Position numbers and translations under genes: made by a program
Notes under the pieces: model-generated
The model's database searches: none
Told to the model about the DNA's origin: nothing
The model's input: the letters and a program-made list of their open reading frames with translations, nothing else
Assembly: GCA_034933145.1 (NCBI GenBank)
Contig: JAYFOA010000079.1
Span: forward strand, 1-15,437
Direction: 5' to 3'
DNA: 15,437 nucleotides
From: UBA4644 sp034933145
GTDB taxonomy: Bacteria > Bacillota > Clostridia > Oscillospirales > Butyricicoccaceae
In this document: positions 1-7,725 of the stretch, one piece after another
Layout of the letters: each line of letters opens with the position of its first letter
Numbering within the stretch: position 1 is the first letter of the stretch

Positions 1-3000
1 ATACAGCACCTGTGCCATCTCCGCACGGGTGGCCAATGCCGTAGGCAGGACCTTGCCGCCGCTTCCGGAGACGGTTCCTGCCTTTACCAGCACGGTCATG
101 GCCTCGTTCGCCCAGGGCGCGACATGATCGCTGTCTGTGAAGTCCGAGAGGCTCTTGCCGGATACACCATCGGGCAGTTTGCCGAGAACCTTGAGAGCGT
201 TGTACAGCATCGTAAACATCTCTTGACGGGTGATCGCCTGTTCGGGCGCAAATCGGTTGCCGCCCACGCCGTTTGAGATGCCAAGCTCTTTTGCCGCGGC
301 CAGATAGCCGGTGTAATAGGTGTTCCCGGCGTCGGAGAAGTTATTCGCCGGATTTGTGTCCGCCCCGATCCCATAGGCCCGCAGGAGCAGGGTGACAAAC
401 TGGCCGCGCGTCAATGTGGCGTCGGGGCTGAAGGTGGTGGCCGTCGTGCCTGTGGTGATGCCGCGCGCGGCCAGGAAGGTCACGGCATCTGAGTACCACG
501 CGGCGTCATCTACGTCTGTAAAGTCCGCTTTGTTGTAACCGATGACATAATAGGAAAAGTGTGTCGTCTCAAATGTAACGGTGCCTGTCGCTTTGTCATA
601 GGCGCCCGGCATCGTCTGGAGGCTTCCGGAAGCGTCCAGGCAGTAGACGACGATCGCGTTCGGGTCTTCATCTGCGCCCAGGGTATACGGGAGAGAGACG
701 GTGACGCTGCTGCCAAACTCGCTGACTGCCGCATTACCGACGGTAACGGAGAAGCTGTAAACCGGTCTGTCGCCGACGGATGCCTGCTGGTCGGCGGTCA
801 GCGCTGACCTGTCGGCCATCCCCATTCCGAAAAATACGTCTCCGGAACCAGCTGCGCCGATGGTATCCACGGCGTCGGAGGAGAAGGTAACGGTGCCGAT
901 GCTGGAAGTGATTTGGAGGGTCGCATTCGTGCCGGAGGCAAAGGCATCAAACGGTGTGCCGGGGATGGTGACCCCCACCTTGGTCAAACCGGAATTTCTG
1001 CCGGTATTGATTTGGGCGACAGAAGTTTTCCCTGCAGCCTCCGCTGTTTTTGCGGCGTCCGTAAGGCTTGTCATGGTGTCACGGGGGACCGACACCGTCT
1101 GAATGCTGCCCGAGGTGGTGCCGGTGACAGTCGCCGTCCCTGTCGTCACACTTCCCACCGTGGTGATCGCAATATTTGAGCTGCCGGAGTCGGAACCGCT
1201 GCCGGAAGGGGCCGTTGCCGGGAATACCGCTGTTACCACGCCGGAACCGGCAGCGTTTGTTGCCGCAGCTCCGGCTACCGTAAAGGAATTTTCAGCAACG
1301 CCCGTCAGTGTATAGCCTATTTTGGGTGTAATTGTTATTGTTGCCGTATATACAGTACTTGCAGCAAAGGTTGCAGTTGTCGGCGACCATGAAATTGTTG
1401 CCGTATATTCCGTTGTATCTGTTATTGATGATGTCGGTGCTGCGCCTTTTACCGGTGCTGTTACTCCGGCAATTGCAGCGGTATTGATTTGCGCCAATTC
1501 ATAGTAGTCGCTGAGAAGTGTCGTTGCGCCTGTTACAGTTGGGGTCAGGTCATTATATAATAATGTTTTTGCATTGTCTGTGTACCAATGATTGCTGTAC
1601 GCACCGTCTTTATAGACGCTGGGCAGGGTGCCGACCGTGGTGTCGCCCGATGCTGCGACGGTGATGGAATCCAGAACACAGCTCGCGCCGGTCCCCGCTT
1701 TAAGCGTTACAGATGCAACGCCTGTGCCTGTGTTGATTGTGCCGGAACCTACCGTGCTGCCCGTTATTGTCCCGGCATTGACCGTTCCGCTGCCGTTGGA
1801 GACGGCAGTGCCGCCTAAGCCGGTAGCGGTGGCCGTGGTCACGTTTACGGTACCGGTGCTTTGATTAAGCACACCGTATAAGGTTCCGGTGGCTGTCGTC
1901 ACGTTGACAGTGCCTGAGCTTTGGTTGAAAACACCGGTGCCTTGTATGCCGCTGCCTTCGGCGGTACTGACATTCACCGTCCCTGTCGTGTAGTTTGCGA
2001 CGCCGAAGCCAATATTGGAACCCGACGCGGAGGCTGTTGTCACATCCACCGTTCCCACGCTGTAATTTGCCAAGCCAAAACCGTTGCCAGCCGTGTTTCC
2101 CCCGTAGACAGAAACTGTCCCATCACTCCGGATATCCAGTAAGCCGTCGACGCGAAGGCCTACACTTGAGTTGGTTGCAGAACCGCCCTGCAGCGTTATA
2201 TTTGTTAATGTTACAGTGCCTTCGCCGCTCAGCGAGAGCGCGATGGATTCGCTGGCCGAGTCGGGCGCAGTCACCGTGAAGCCGCCGCCGTCAATTGTTA
2301 TGGTTTTGCCTGCTGTCCCCGTATAAGTTGCAGACTCGGTGATATTGCCGAGAAGGGTTACGGTATCGCCGTTCGCCGCCGCGGTCAGCGCTTCCGTCAA
2401 TGCCTCATAGTATGTCGTCGTGCTGTCCTTTGTAATTACTGCAAATGCTTCATAGTAGTCGCTGTAAAGAGTCGTTGCGGCGGTCACCGTCGTACCGGAA
2501 AACAAGTCGGTCTTGGCAGCGTTGGTATACCATGCGCCGGCAACCCCGTTTTTATAAACGCTCGGCAGGGTGCCGATTGTAGTGTCGCCGCTAGCCGCAA
2601 CGGTGATGGAATCTAAAACGCAGGTCGCGCCTGTGCCTTTTTGTAGTGTAAGGGTGGTTGTGGCGGAACCGGTATTGAACGTACCAGTGTTGACACTTTC
2701 TGAGGAAACGCTGCCGGCGTTTACTTTTCCGGAACCTGTGTTAAAAATTGCATTTCCGGTCGTAGCCGATGCGCTCCCGACGTTGATCGTGCCGCTACTG
2801 CCGATCGGCTGGAAAACAGCAGTGCCGCTGGTGGCGCTAGCACTGCCGGCATTCACCGTTCCTGCTCCGTAGTTGGCGATAGCAACGTGGTTCGCCGAGG
2901 TGGTGCTGACTGCACCCACGTTTATCGTACCCGCAGCGTTATTTAGCACGCCGGTGGCATTCTCAGTCGTCCCTGTGGCAGACGTGACATTCACCACACT

Positions 3001-4668
3001 GGAACCAAGGTTACATACAGCCCAACCGGGATAGCTTGAACCGTTGGGGGCGCCGGAAATACAGTCGACAGCACCAAGGGCGGCGACAGTGACCGTCGCA
3101 GTTGCCTCCGCCAATAGTGCCGCGCCGTAATTCCCTGCATAAAAACCGCCCTGGAGCTTAATATTCTTGAGTTTGATCGTGCCGGTACCGCTCAAAGTAA
3201 GGGCCGCTCCATCCGTTCCGTTGTTGCCGGTCAAAGTATTACCGCCGCCGTCAATGGTCACGGCTTTATCATTTGTCACTGTGTAGAAGACTGATTCGGC
3301 GATATCACTAACCAGAGTTATGGTGTCGCCGTCTCCCGCTGAGGCAAGGGCATCGGAGAGAGTATTGTTGCCTGTGCCAACGATCAATGAATGCAGGGTT
3401 ACATCTGCTGATGTTATATTTGTGTCAGTAACATCAAAAGCCGGAATGATGCCGTCGGCATAGCCGCTCAAGGCAGCCGAAATGGTGTAGCCTGTGCCTG
3501 CGGGCACATTGGAAAAGATATAGGATCCGTCTGCGGCTGCGGTAACGGCATTGCCCACGTTCTTACCGGAGCTGTCCATGAGCTGAACCGTCGCCGCCAT
3601 TCCGGCACCAGTGACGTTGTCGAGGATTTTTCCGGAAACGGAAGTACAAAAGGTGCTATAAAAAGTCGTTCCGGCGTTTATCGCAGTACCGATAAACATT
3701 GCGGTCTTTGCAGCGTCGGTATACCATGCGCCGGAAACTCCGTCTTTATAAACACCGGGCAAAGCCCCTAGGGTGGTGCTGCCTGCTGCCGCGACGGCGA
3801 TGGAATCCAGAACACAGCTTGCGTCTGCGCCTTTGTTCAGTGCAATTACGACTACAGCGGCGCCTGTATTGACAGTACCTGAGCTGTTGGCTGTAGCACC
3901 GGAGATAGAGAGCGCGTTCACTGTGCCGGCAAATTTATTATATACACCGAATGCCTGACCGGCGGCAGTGATTGCATTCACGGTACCTGTGCCCCAATTA
4001 ACTACGCCTATGCCGCTGACGTTTGACCCGGTAGCGGCGGTTACATTTACCGTGCCGGAACTATTATTAAATACTCCGTAGTTCTCAATGATACCGGCCG
4101 TTCCTGTGGCGTTGGTTACATTGACTGTGCCTGTACTGTTATTGTTTATGCCATATTTTCGGCCGGTGGCCGTGGTCAGATTAACAGCACCCGACCCATT
4201 ATGATACAAGCCGCAGCTATATTTATCTGTGCCGCCAGTGGCAGTTACGGTTCCGACGCTTATTACATTTAGAGAATCTGTAACATGCAGGCCTTCGCTT
4301 GCAGTGGAAGTTGTGGAACCACCTAAGCCGCCTGAAAGGTTGACATCTTTCAGGATGATATTGCCTTCTCCTGACAGAGACAACGCGATGGAGGAGTCGC
4401 CCGCTACGCCTGCTACGGTATGTCCATCACCATCAATGGTAATGGTCTTGTCGATCGCCACCGTATAGCTCACCGACTCGGTAATATTATTCAGCAAAGT
4501 TATGGTGCTGCCGTTTTCTGCTGCCCCAAGTGCTTCTGTGAGAGTAGCATAATCACCGCCGGTTCCGACTGTGAGCGGCGGTACAACCGCTAGCGCCGTC
4601 ATCGGCAGTAGGGAGAAAAGCATACCCAATGCCAAAATAATGCTCAACAGTTTCTTACTTTTTTTCAT
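1..4668 (-). CDS. SLH-anchored secreted surface protein with three beta-helix-like modules (3' end beyond window)
   Basis: The frame is open from 4668 to the left edge: I read every codon and found no stop, giving 1,556 codons. The ATG at 4668 has AGGAAG six bases upstream; an in-frame ATG at 4674 lies too close to that site. Residues 1-26 are a signal peptide (KKSKK, hydrophobic core, ALA). Next come three modules (about 30-340, 420-735 and 735-1050). Each opens with a YATLTEAL..GDTITLL..TITIDG pattern typical of pectate-lyase-like beta-helices, continues with about 20-residue GTVNVTxATG repeats, and ends with CVLDSI and VYKDG..WYTDAAKT. Residues about 343-415 (SGKILDNVTG...GYTISAALSGYADG) resemble a CarboxypepD_reg domain. 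Residues 1383 onward form three SLH domains with the motifs TRGQ, TRQE and TRAE, which in this family bind secondary cell-wall polymer. The last residues are missing only because the window ends. Likely an adhesin or S-layer-associated protein; its ligand is unknown. Confidence 0.93.
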   Translation of the reverse strand, partial: MKKSKKLLSIILALGMLFSLLPMTALAVVPPLTVGTGGDYATLTEALGAAENGSTITLLNNITESVSYTVAIDKTITIDGDGHTVAGVAGDSSIALSLSGEGNIILKDVNLSGGLGGSTTSTASEGLHVTDSLNVISVGTVTATGGTDKYSCGLYHNGSGAVNLTTATGRKYGINNNSTGTVNVTNATGTAGIIENYGVFNNSSGTVNVTAATGSNVSGIGVVNWGTGTVNAITAAGQAFGVYNKFAGTVNALSISGATANSSGTVNTGAAVVVIALNKGADASCVLDSIAVAAAGSTTLGALPGVYKDGVSGAWYTDAAKTAMFIGTAINAGTTFYSTFCTSVSGKILDNVTGAGMAATVQLMDSSGKNVGNAVTAAADGSYIFSNVPAGTGYTISAALSGYADGIIPAFDVTDTNITSADVTLHSLIVGTGNNTLSDALASAGDGDTITLVSDIAESVFYTVTNDKAVTIDGGGNTLTGNNGTDGAALTLSGTGTIKLKNIKLQGGFYAGNYGAALLAEATATVTVAALGAVDCISGAPNGSSYPGWAVCNLGSSVVNVTSATGTTENATGVLNNAAGTINVGAVSTTSANHVAIANYGAGTVNAGSASATSGTAVFQPIGSSGTINVGSASATTGNAIFNTGSGKVNAGSVSSESVNTGTFNTGSATTTLTLQKGTGATCVLDSITVAASGDTTIGTLPSVYKNGVAGAWYTNAAKTDLFSGTTVTAATTLYSDYYEAFAVITKDSTTTYYEALTEALTAAANGDTVTLLGNITESATYTGTAGKTITIDGGGFTVTAPDSASESIALSLSGEGTVTLTNITLQGGSATNSSVGLRVDGLLDIRSDGTVSVYGGNTAGNGFGLANYSVGTVDVTTASASGSNIGFGVANYTTGTVNVSTAEGSGIQGTGVFNQSSGTVNVTTATGTLYGVLNQSTGTVNVTTATATGLGGTAVSNGSGTVNAGTITGSTVGSGTINTGTGVASVTLKAGTGASCVLDSITVAASGDTTVGTLPSVYKDGAYSNHWYTDNAKTLLYNDLTPTVTGATTLLSDYYELAQINTAAIAGVTAPVKGAAPTSSITDTTEYTATISWSPTTATFAASTVYTATITITPKIGYTLTGVAENSFTVAGAAATNAAGSGVVTAVFPATAPSGSGSDSGSSNIAITTVGSVTTGTATVTGTTSGSIQTVSVPRDTMTSLTDAAKTAEAAGKTSVAQINTGRNSGLTKVGVTIPGTPFDAFASGTNATLQITSSIGTVTFSSDAVDTIGAAGSGDVFFGMGMADRSALTADQQASVGDRPVYSFSVTVGNAAVSEFGSSVTVSLPYTLGADEDPNAIVVYCLDASGSLQTMPGAYDKATGTVTFETTHFSYYVIGYNKADFTDVDDAAWYSDAVTFLAARGITTGTTATTFSPDATLTRGQFVTLLLRAYGIGADTNPANNFSDAGNTYYTGYLAAAKELGISNGVGGNRFAPEQAITRQEMFTMLYNALKVLGKLPDGVSGKSLSDFTDSDHVAPWANEAMTVLVKAGTVSGSGGKVLPTALATRAEMAQVLY
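1500..3830 (-). repeat. Three-copy internal module boundary repeat within the surface protein gene
   Basis: A coding unit for (S/T)CVLDSI(T/A)VAA..(T/S)T(L/I/V)G.LP.VYK(D/N)G..WYT(D/N).AKT occurs at about 3830-3650, 2640-2446 and 1690-1501. The copies are also similar as DNA: GTATACCATGCGCCGG occurs near 3718 and again near 2524, and a GATGGAATC core occurs near 3808, 2608 and 1666. The copies are about 1,200 and 940 bp apart, matching the lengths of the beta-helix modules between them. These are direct repeats in coding DNA and could support recombination between modules. Confidence 0.75.
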
Positions 4669-4674
4669 ATTCAT

Positions 4675-5038
4675 CTTCCTTTTCCCTTTGTTCTTATTTT
4701 TGTACCAACTGAAACAAGCTCGTTTATTGATATTTCAACTTTTCCGTCTCACCGGATAACGCTGCCGTCGGTGACGGCACGTTTAAAAAACTCTTTGTCC
4801 GCCAGGATACCAAACCGTACCGTCTTATGGCGGCTCTCCAAATTCAGCGTGATGCTGCTGCCGTAGGAAATGTAAAATCATATCACCGTGTGAGCTTACC
4901 GGTAAGACGATTGGGAAAAATGTTCCCTATAATCGTACAGGGAAAACAGGCCGAAAACGAAAATCAAGAAAATTTGATCGCCCGCCAACTTGACGCATCC
5001 AAAGGGCGGTTTGTCCTGCTAGAAATGTACAGGATAAC
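4675..5038. other. Intergenic gap upstream of the surface protein gene; possible gene remnant
   Basis: No complete gene is convincing here. The part next to the surface gene (4675-4745) is AT-rich and must hold its promoter, but I see no good -35/-10 pair. On the minus strand the frame from 4877 to the stop at 4749 is open and protein-like (it contains ITLNLESRHKTV and FGILADKEFFKRA) but has no ATG/GTG/TTG start and is closed upstream by TGA at 4880-4878. It may be the tail of a decayed gene. A plus-strand frame starting at 4827 runs through the terminator at 5045-5066 and is not credible. Confidence 0.4.
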
Positions 5039-5066
5039 AAAAAAGCACCCGGCAGAGGCCGGGTGC
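5039..5066 (-). terminator. Rho-independent terminator of the histidine kinase gene
   Basis: Nine-base perfect stem GCACCCGGC (5045-5053) / GCCGGGTGC (5058-5066) with loop AGAG. On the minus strand it is followed by six T (5044-5039). It begins 22 bases past the kinase stop codon. Confidence 0.93.
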
Positions 5067-5088
5067 TGTCATATAAAATACTTTTGAA

Positions 5089-6420
5089 TCAAGGGGTAGA
5101 TTCAGACGCTTTGGGCAGCGTAAAGCGCACGGTCGTTCCCGCGCCCATGACGCTTTCGATCCAGATGCGCCCGCCGTGGGCTTCCACTATGTGTTTGCAG
5201 ATAAAAAGCCCGAGGCCTGTGCCGGTGCTCCTGCCGGCCTGTGCTTTTGCGCTGTCGCGGCTTTTATAGCGTTCAAAGAGCAGCGGAATGCGCTCAGGCG
5301 CGATCCCCTCTCCGTTGTCCGCCACCGAAATCTCGATAAAATCGCCCTGTGCCGCCGCCGACACGATGATCTGTCCCTTATTTGTATGCCGGATGGCGTT
5401 GGCGATCAGGTTGACAAGTACTTGGGATACGCGAACAGTATCCGCGCTGGCTTCCGGCAAATCCTCCGGGAGTTTCAGGGACAGCTTGTTGTTGTTTTTA
5501 TTCAGAATAGGGTAGTAGGTGGACAAGGTTTTCTGAATCACCTCGGCGAGCGAACACGGGGCGGGCACGAAAACCATTCGGTTTTCATCAATGCGGGTCA
5601 CATCCAGAATCTGACCGACCATCAAAGACATCCGCTCGGATTCGGAGGCAATGAGCGTCATGATGTCAGCGATACTTTTTACTTCGGGCAGCTCTGAAAG
5701 CTCGGTCCGGGCTGTCTGTGCGTAGCCTGAAACAACGGTAAGCGGTGTTCTTAGCTCGTGCGAGATATTGGCCAGGAACTCGGTTTTCAGCTGATTGACG
5801 CGCTCAAGCGCGGCATTTTCATCGGAGAGCTTTTGTCGGGCGGCCTCAAGCTCACGCTGCTGTTCGTTGTACAGCTTGAAGTGCATATACATGGCGATCC
5901 CAAGAGCCACGCTGGCGGTAAAAAAGCACATCAGAACACCCCAGAACGTATCTGGGTTTGTTTCGTAATAATTGATTCTCTCGGGATGCGCATGGGCAAA
6001 GAAGCATAATGCGATATAGACAAGCAGCTCAAGTCCCGCCAGGAGCAGCGATTTTTTGCCCTCCAGCATAAAAATCGTGAACGCGATCGCGAAGGTAAAA
6101 TAAGAAATCATGCCGTATCTGTAGCCGCCGGCGGTAAAAAACATCACAGGAAACAAGATCAGAAATACGCCGATGACCGTGATTATGTAGGCAAGCTGAT
6201 ATCGCCTCGTACGGGTGGCATATACGAGCAGTATGACCGACAGAACCGCGCCCGCGAAGGAGGAGGCAATATTGACGGGACTTTTTGCAATTATGTTAAA
6301 AACCGTGAATACCAGGCTGACCAGAGCTCCCGCCATCGCCAGCACATTAAAAAGCCGTACGCGCAGATCAAGCCGCCTGCTTAGAAACGCATCATTGATC
6401 CATCGAAAGAAATGCCCCAT
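5089..6420 (-). CDS. Membrane sensor histidine kinase
   Basis: This 443-residue protein autophosphorylates on a histidine and passes the phosphate to a response regulator, here probably the divergent neighbour at 6679. The first 180 residues hold about six hydrophobic segments (roughly 23-43, 50-67, 75-97, 104-119, 124-143 and 159-181) with no large extracellular loop, so the signal is probably sensed in or at the membrane. A charged helical linker (about 183-212) leads to the HisKA domain with SHELRTP and H221. The HATPase_c domain has the N box NLIANAIRH (N341), G1 DNGEGI (368-373), F box LFERY and G2 GTGLGL (400-405). All catalytic motifs are intact. The ATG at 6420 has a weak AGGTG upstream. 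The surface-protein gene lies downstream on the same strand but is separated by a strong terminator. The stimulus cannot be read from the sequence. Confidence 0.95.
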   Translation of the reverse strand: MGHFFRWINDAFLSRRLDLRVRLFNVLAMAGALVSLVFTVFNIIAKSPVNIASSFAGAVLSVILLVYATRTRRYQLAYIITVIGVFLILFPVMFFTAGGYRYGMISYFTFAIAFTIFMLEGKKSLLLAGLELLVYIALCFFAHAHPERINYYETNPDTFWGVLMCFFTASVALGIAMYMHFKLYNEQQRELEAARQKLSDENAALERVNQLKTEFLANISHELRTPLTVVSGYAQTARTELSELPEVKSIADIMTLIASESERMSLMVGQILDVTRIDENRMVFVPAPCSLAEVIQKTLSTYYPILNKNNNKLSLKLPEDLPEASADTVRVSQVLVNLIANAIRHTNKGQIIVSAAAQGDFIEISVADNGEGIAPERIPLLFERYKSRDSAKAQAGRSTGTGLGLFICKHIVEAHGGRIWIESVMGAGTTVRFTLPKASESTP

Positions 6421-6440
6421 ACAACACCTGATTTCTGACC

Positions 6441-6502
6441 GCCTGCCGTTTAAGCAGGCAATTCAATGATCACCGCACCTATATATAATATCGAACCTTA
6501 TC
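6441..6502 (-). promoter_or_regulatory. Putative kinase promoter -10 and leader hairpin
   Basis: The minus strand upstream of the kinase contains an AT-rich stretch with TATTAT (about 6487-6492), a plausible -10; I see no good -35. Between it and the start lies a six-base hairpin, GCCTGC (6441-6446) / GCAGGC (6454-6459), in the presumed leader. Confidence 0.35.
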
Positions 6503-6576
6503 ACTTAATAGTGTACATGAAAAATCGGAAAAAGACAAAAATTAAGAAAACGATTTTCGCATTCAATGCCGGAGCG

Positions 6577-6605
6577 TTTACCTTATCCGCAAATCATGGT
6601 ATGAT
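6577..6605 (+). promoter_or_regulatory. Sigma-A-type promoter of the response regulator gene
   Basis: TTTACC (6577-6582), a 17-base spacer, then TATGAT (6600-6605): a near-consensus vegetative promoter. The predicted transcript start lies about 65 bases before the ATG at 6679, which has GGAGG at 6666-6670. Confidence 0.75.
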
Positions 6606-6678
6606 GAATAAAAATCAATTATAGCGTCCCCACAATACCGGTTGTTGTGATTTCAGCGGTGCAGCGGAGGCAGACAAT

Positions 6679-7374
6679 ATGGAAAATAGAAAGCCAAGAG
6701 TCCTTGTGGTGGAGGATGAGGTCGGGATTCTGCAGGTCAATACAAAACATTTGGCGGGGCAGGGCTATGAGGTCGTCGCCGCTCAAACGCTGCGTGAGGC
6801 GAAAGAGGCGGTGATTCATCAGCCGCCGGATATTGTGGTGCTGGATGTGATGCTGCCGGACGGGTCGGGTTATGATTTCTGCCGGGAGCTGCGGGAGATC
6901 ACAACCGCGCCTGTGATTTTCCTGACGAGCCTCGGCGAGAAGGATCATGTCGTGCAGGGCCTTCTGAATGGGGGAGACGACTATATCACGAAGCCCTATG
7001 ATCTGGAAGTGCTGTCGGCGCGTGTGATGGCGCAGCTGCGCCGGTCCGGCCTGCATGGCGCCGGACGGATCGAGATGCCGCCGCTTTCCATTAATCTGCA
7101 AAACGGCACCGCGCTGCTGGACGGCACGCCCGTGATGCTCACGCAGAAGGAACTCCAGCTTCTGGCGTATCTCGTCAGCCATGCCGGACGGGAGTGTTCC
7201 GCAGCTGAGCTGTACGAATCGGTGTGGGGCGCACCCAGCAACAATTCCACACATACGGTGACGACGCATATTTCAAGTATTCGCAGCAAGCTGGGACTGG
7301 ATTTGGAAAGTCCATTTGAAATCCGCTCCACAAGCAATAAAGGCTATCTGTTTCTCAAGATCCTGTATGAATAA
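6679..7374 (+). CDS. OmpR/PhoB-family response regulator
   Basis: A 231-residue DNA-binding response regulator. The receiver domain (about 6-120) has the acidic pocket E12-D13, the phosphoacceptor D56 in VVLDVMLPDG, T83 in FLTS and K105 in ITKPYD. The C-terminal winged helix (about 133-230) contains LTQKELQLLAYLVSHAG and VTTHISSIRSKLG and ends in the usual GYLF strand. The length is normal for the family and nothing is missing. GGAGG lies eight bases before the ATG. It is divergent from the kinase gene across a 258-base spacer, an uncommon layout for a cognate pair, which is usually co-directional, but the pairing is still the best guess. Its target genes cannot be told from the sequence. Confidence 0.95.
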   Translation: MENRKPRVLVVEDEVGILQVNTKHLAGQGYEVVAAQTLREAKEAVIHQPPDIVVLDVMLPDGSGYDFCRELREITTAPVIFLTSLGEKDHVVQGLLNGGDDYITKPYDLEVLSARVMAQLRRSGLHGAGRIEMPPLSINLQNGTALLDGTPVMLTQKELQLLAYLVSHAGRECSAAELYESVWGAPSNNSTHTVTTHISSIRSKLGLDLESPFEIRSTSNKGYLFLKILYE

Positions 7375-7725
7375 GTGGGGTAAGATACAAAAAAGCATGA
7401 CAGCTTTTTGAGCAGTCATACCTTCAGTCCGTGTGAGCAAGAGCATTTTCGATGGGCCGCAGTCCCCCGCAGGACGTTCCCCCTCGGAGAGCCAACGGGA
7501 CATTTTGCCGTGAAGCGGAAAGTGTCAGAGTAGGTCATATACTTCACAGAAGTATATGACTGCTGCTGCTGCGTTTACATGAAATTCTAATTTTGCTCAA
7601 TACCCGAAATTAATCTATCTGACAAATTGGAATTCAGCGATAAAGGAGATCCCTTGATAATCGTCATTATAAACCAGCCTTTACACATATTGTGAGATTA
7701 CTAAAAGTGTGCATGTGGTGCTGAT
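7375..7725. other. Intergenic gap and left boundary of the AT-rich block
   Basis: There is no credible gene. Just after the response regulator there is a weak hairpin, AAAAAGC (7390-7396) / GCTTTTT (7403-7409), possibly its terminator. GC-rich sequence continues to about 7530, then a perfect palindrome at 7534-7560 and a short TGC run; from about 7575 the composition turns AT-rich and stays so to the tRNA cluster. No clear terminator follows the minus-strand gene that ends at 7726. Confidence 0.5.
7534..7560. repeat. Perfect 12-bp inverted repeat with 3-base spacer
   Basis: GTCATATACTTC (7534-7545), spacer ACA, GAAGTATATGAC (7549-7560). Neither strand has a T run after it, so it is not a standard terminator. 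It lies where base composition changes and could be an operator-like protein site or a mobile-element end; no function is shown. Confidence 0.8.

Noticed and set aside
860..2872. Several plus-strand frames within the surface protein gene
   Set aside because: All are mirror frames of the repetitive minus-strand reading frame, which is open over its full length and carries SLH domains.
1660..4250. CRISPR-like or tandem DNA repeats
   Set aside because: The short recurrent motifs (GTVNV codons) are in frame, imperfect and of varied spacing; they are protein repeats, not a CRISPR array.
6619..7337. Minus-strand frames opposite the response regulator
   Set aside because: Shadows of a gene with intact receiver and winged-helix motifs.
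7273..7503. 76-codon minus-strand frame containing SRWLSEGERPAG
   Set aside because: It overlaps the response regulator's 3' end, has no ribosome site and is not like a known protein; the fragment looks like GC-rich spacer sequence.
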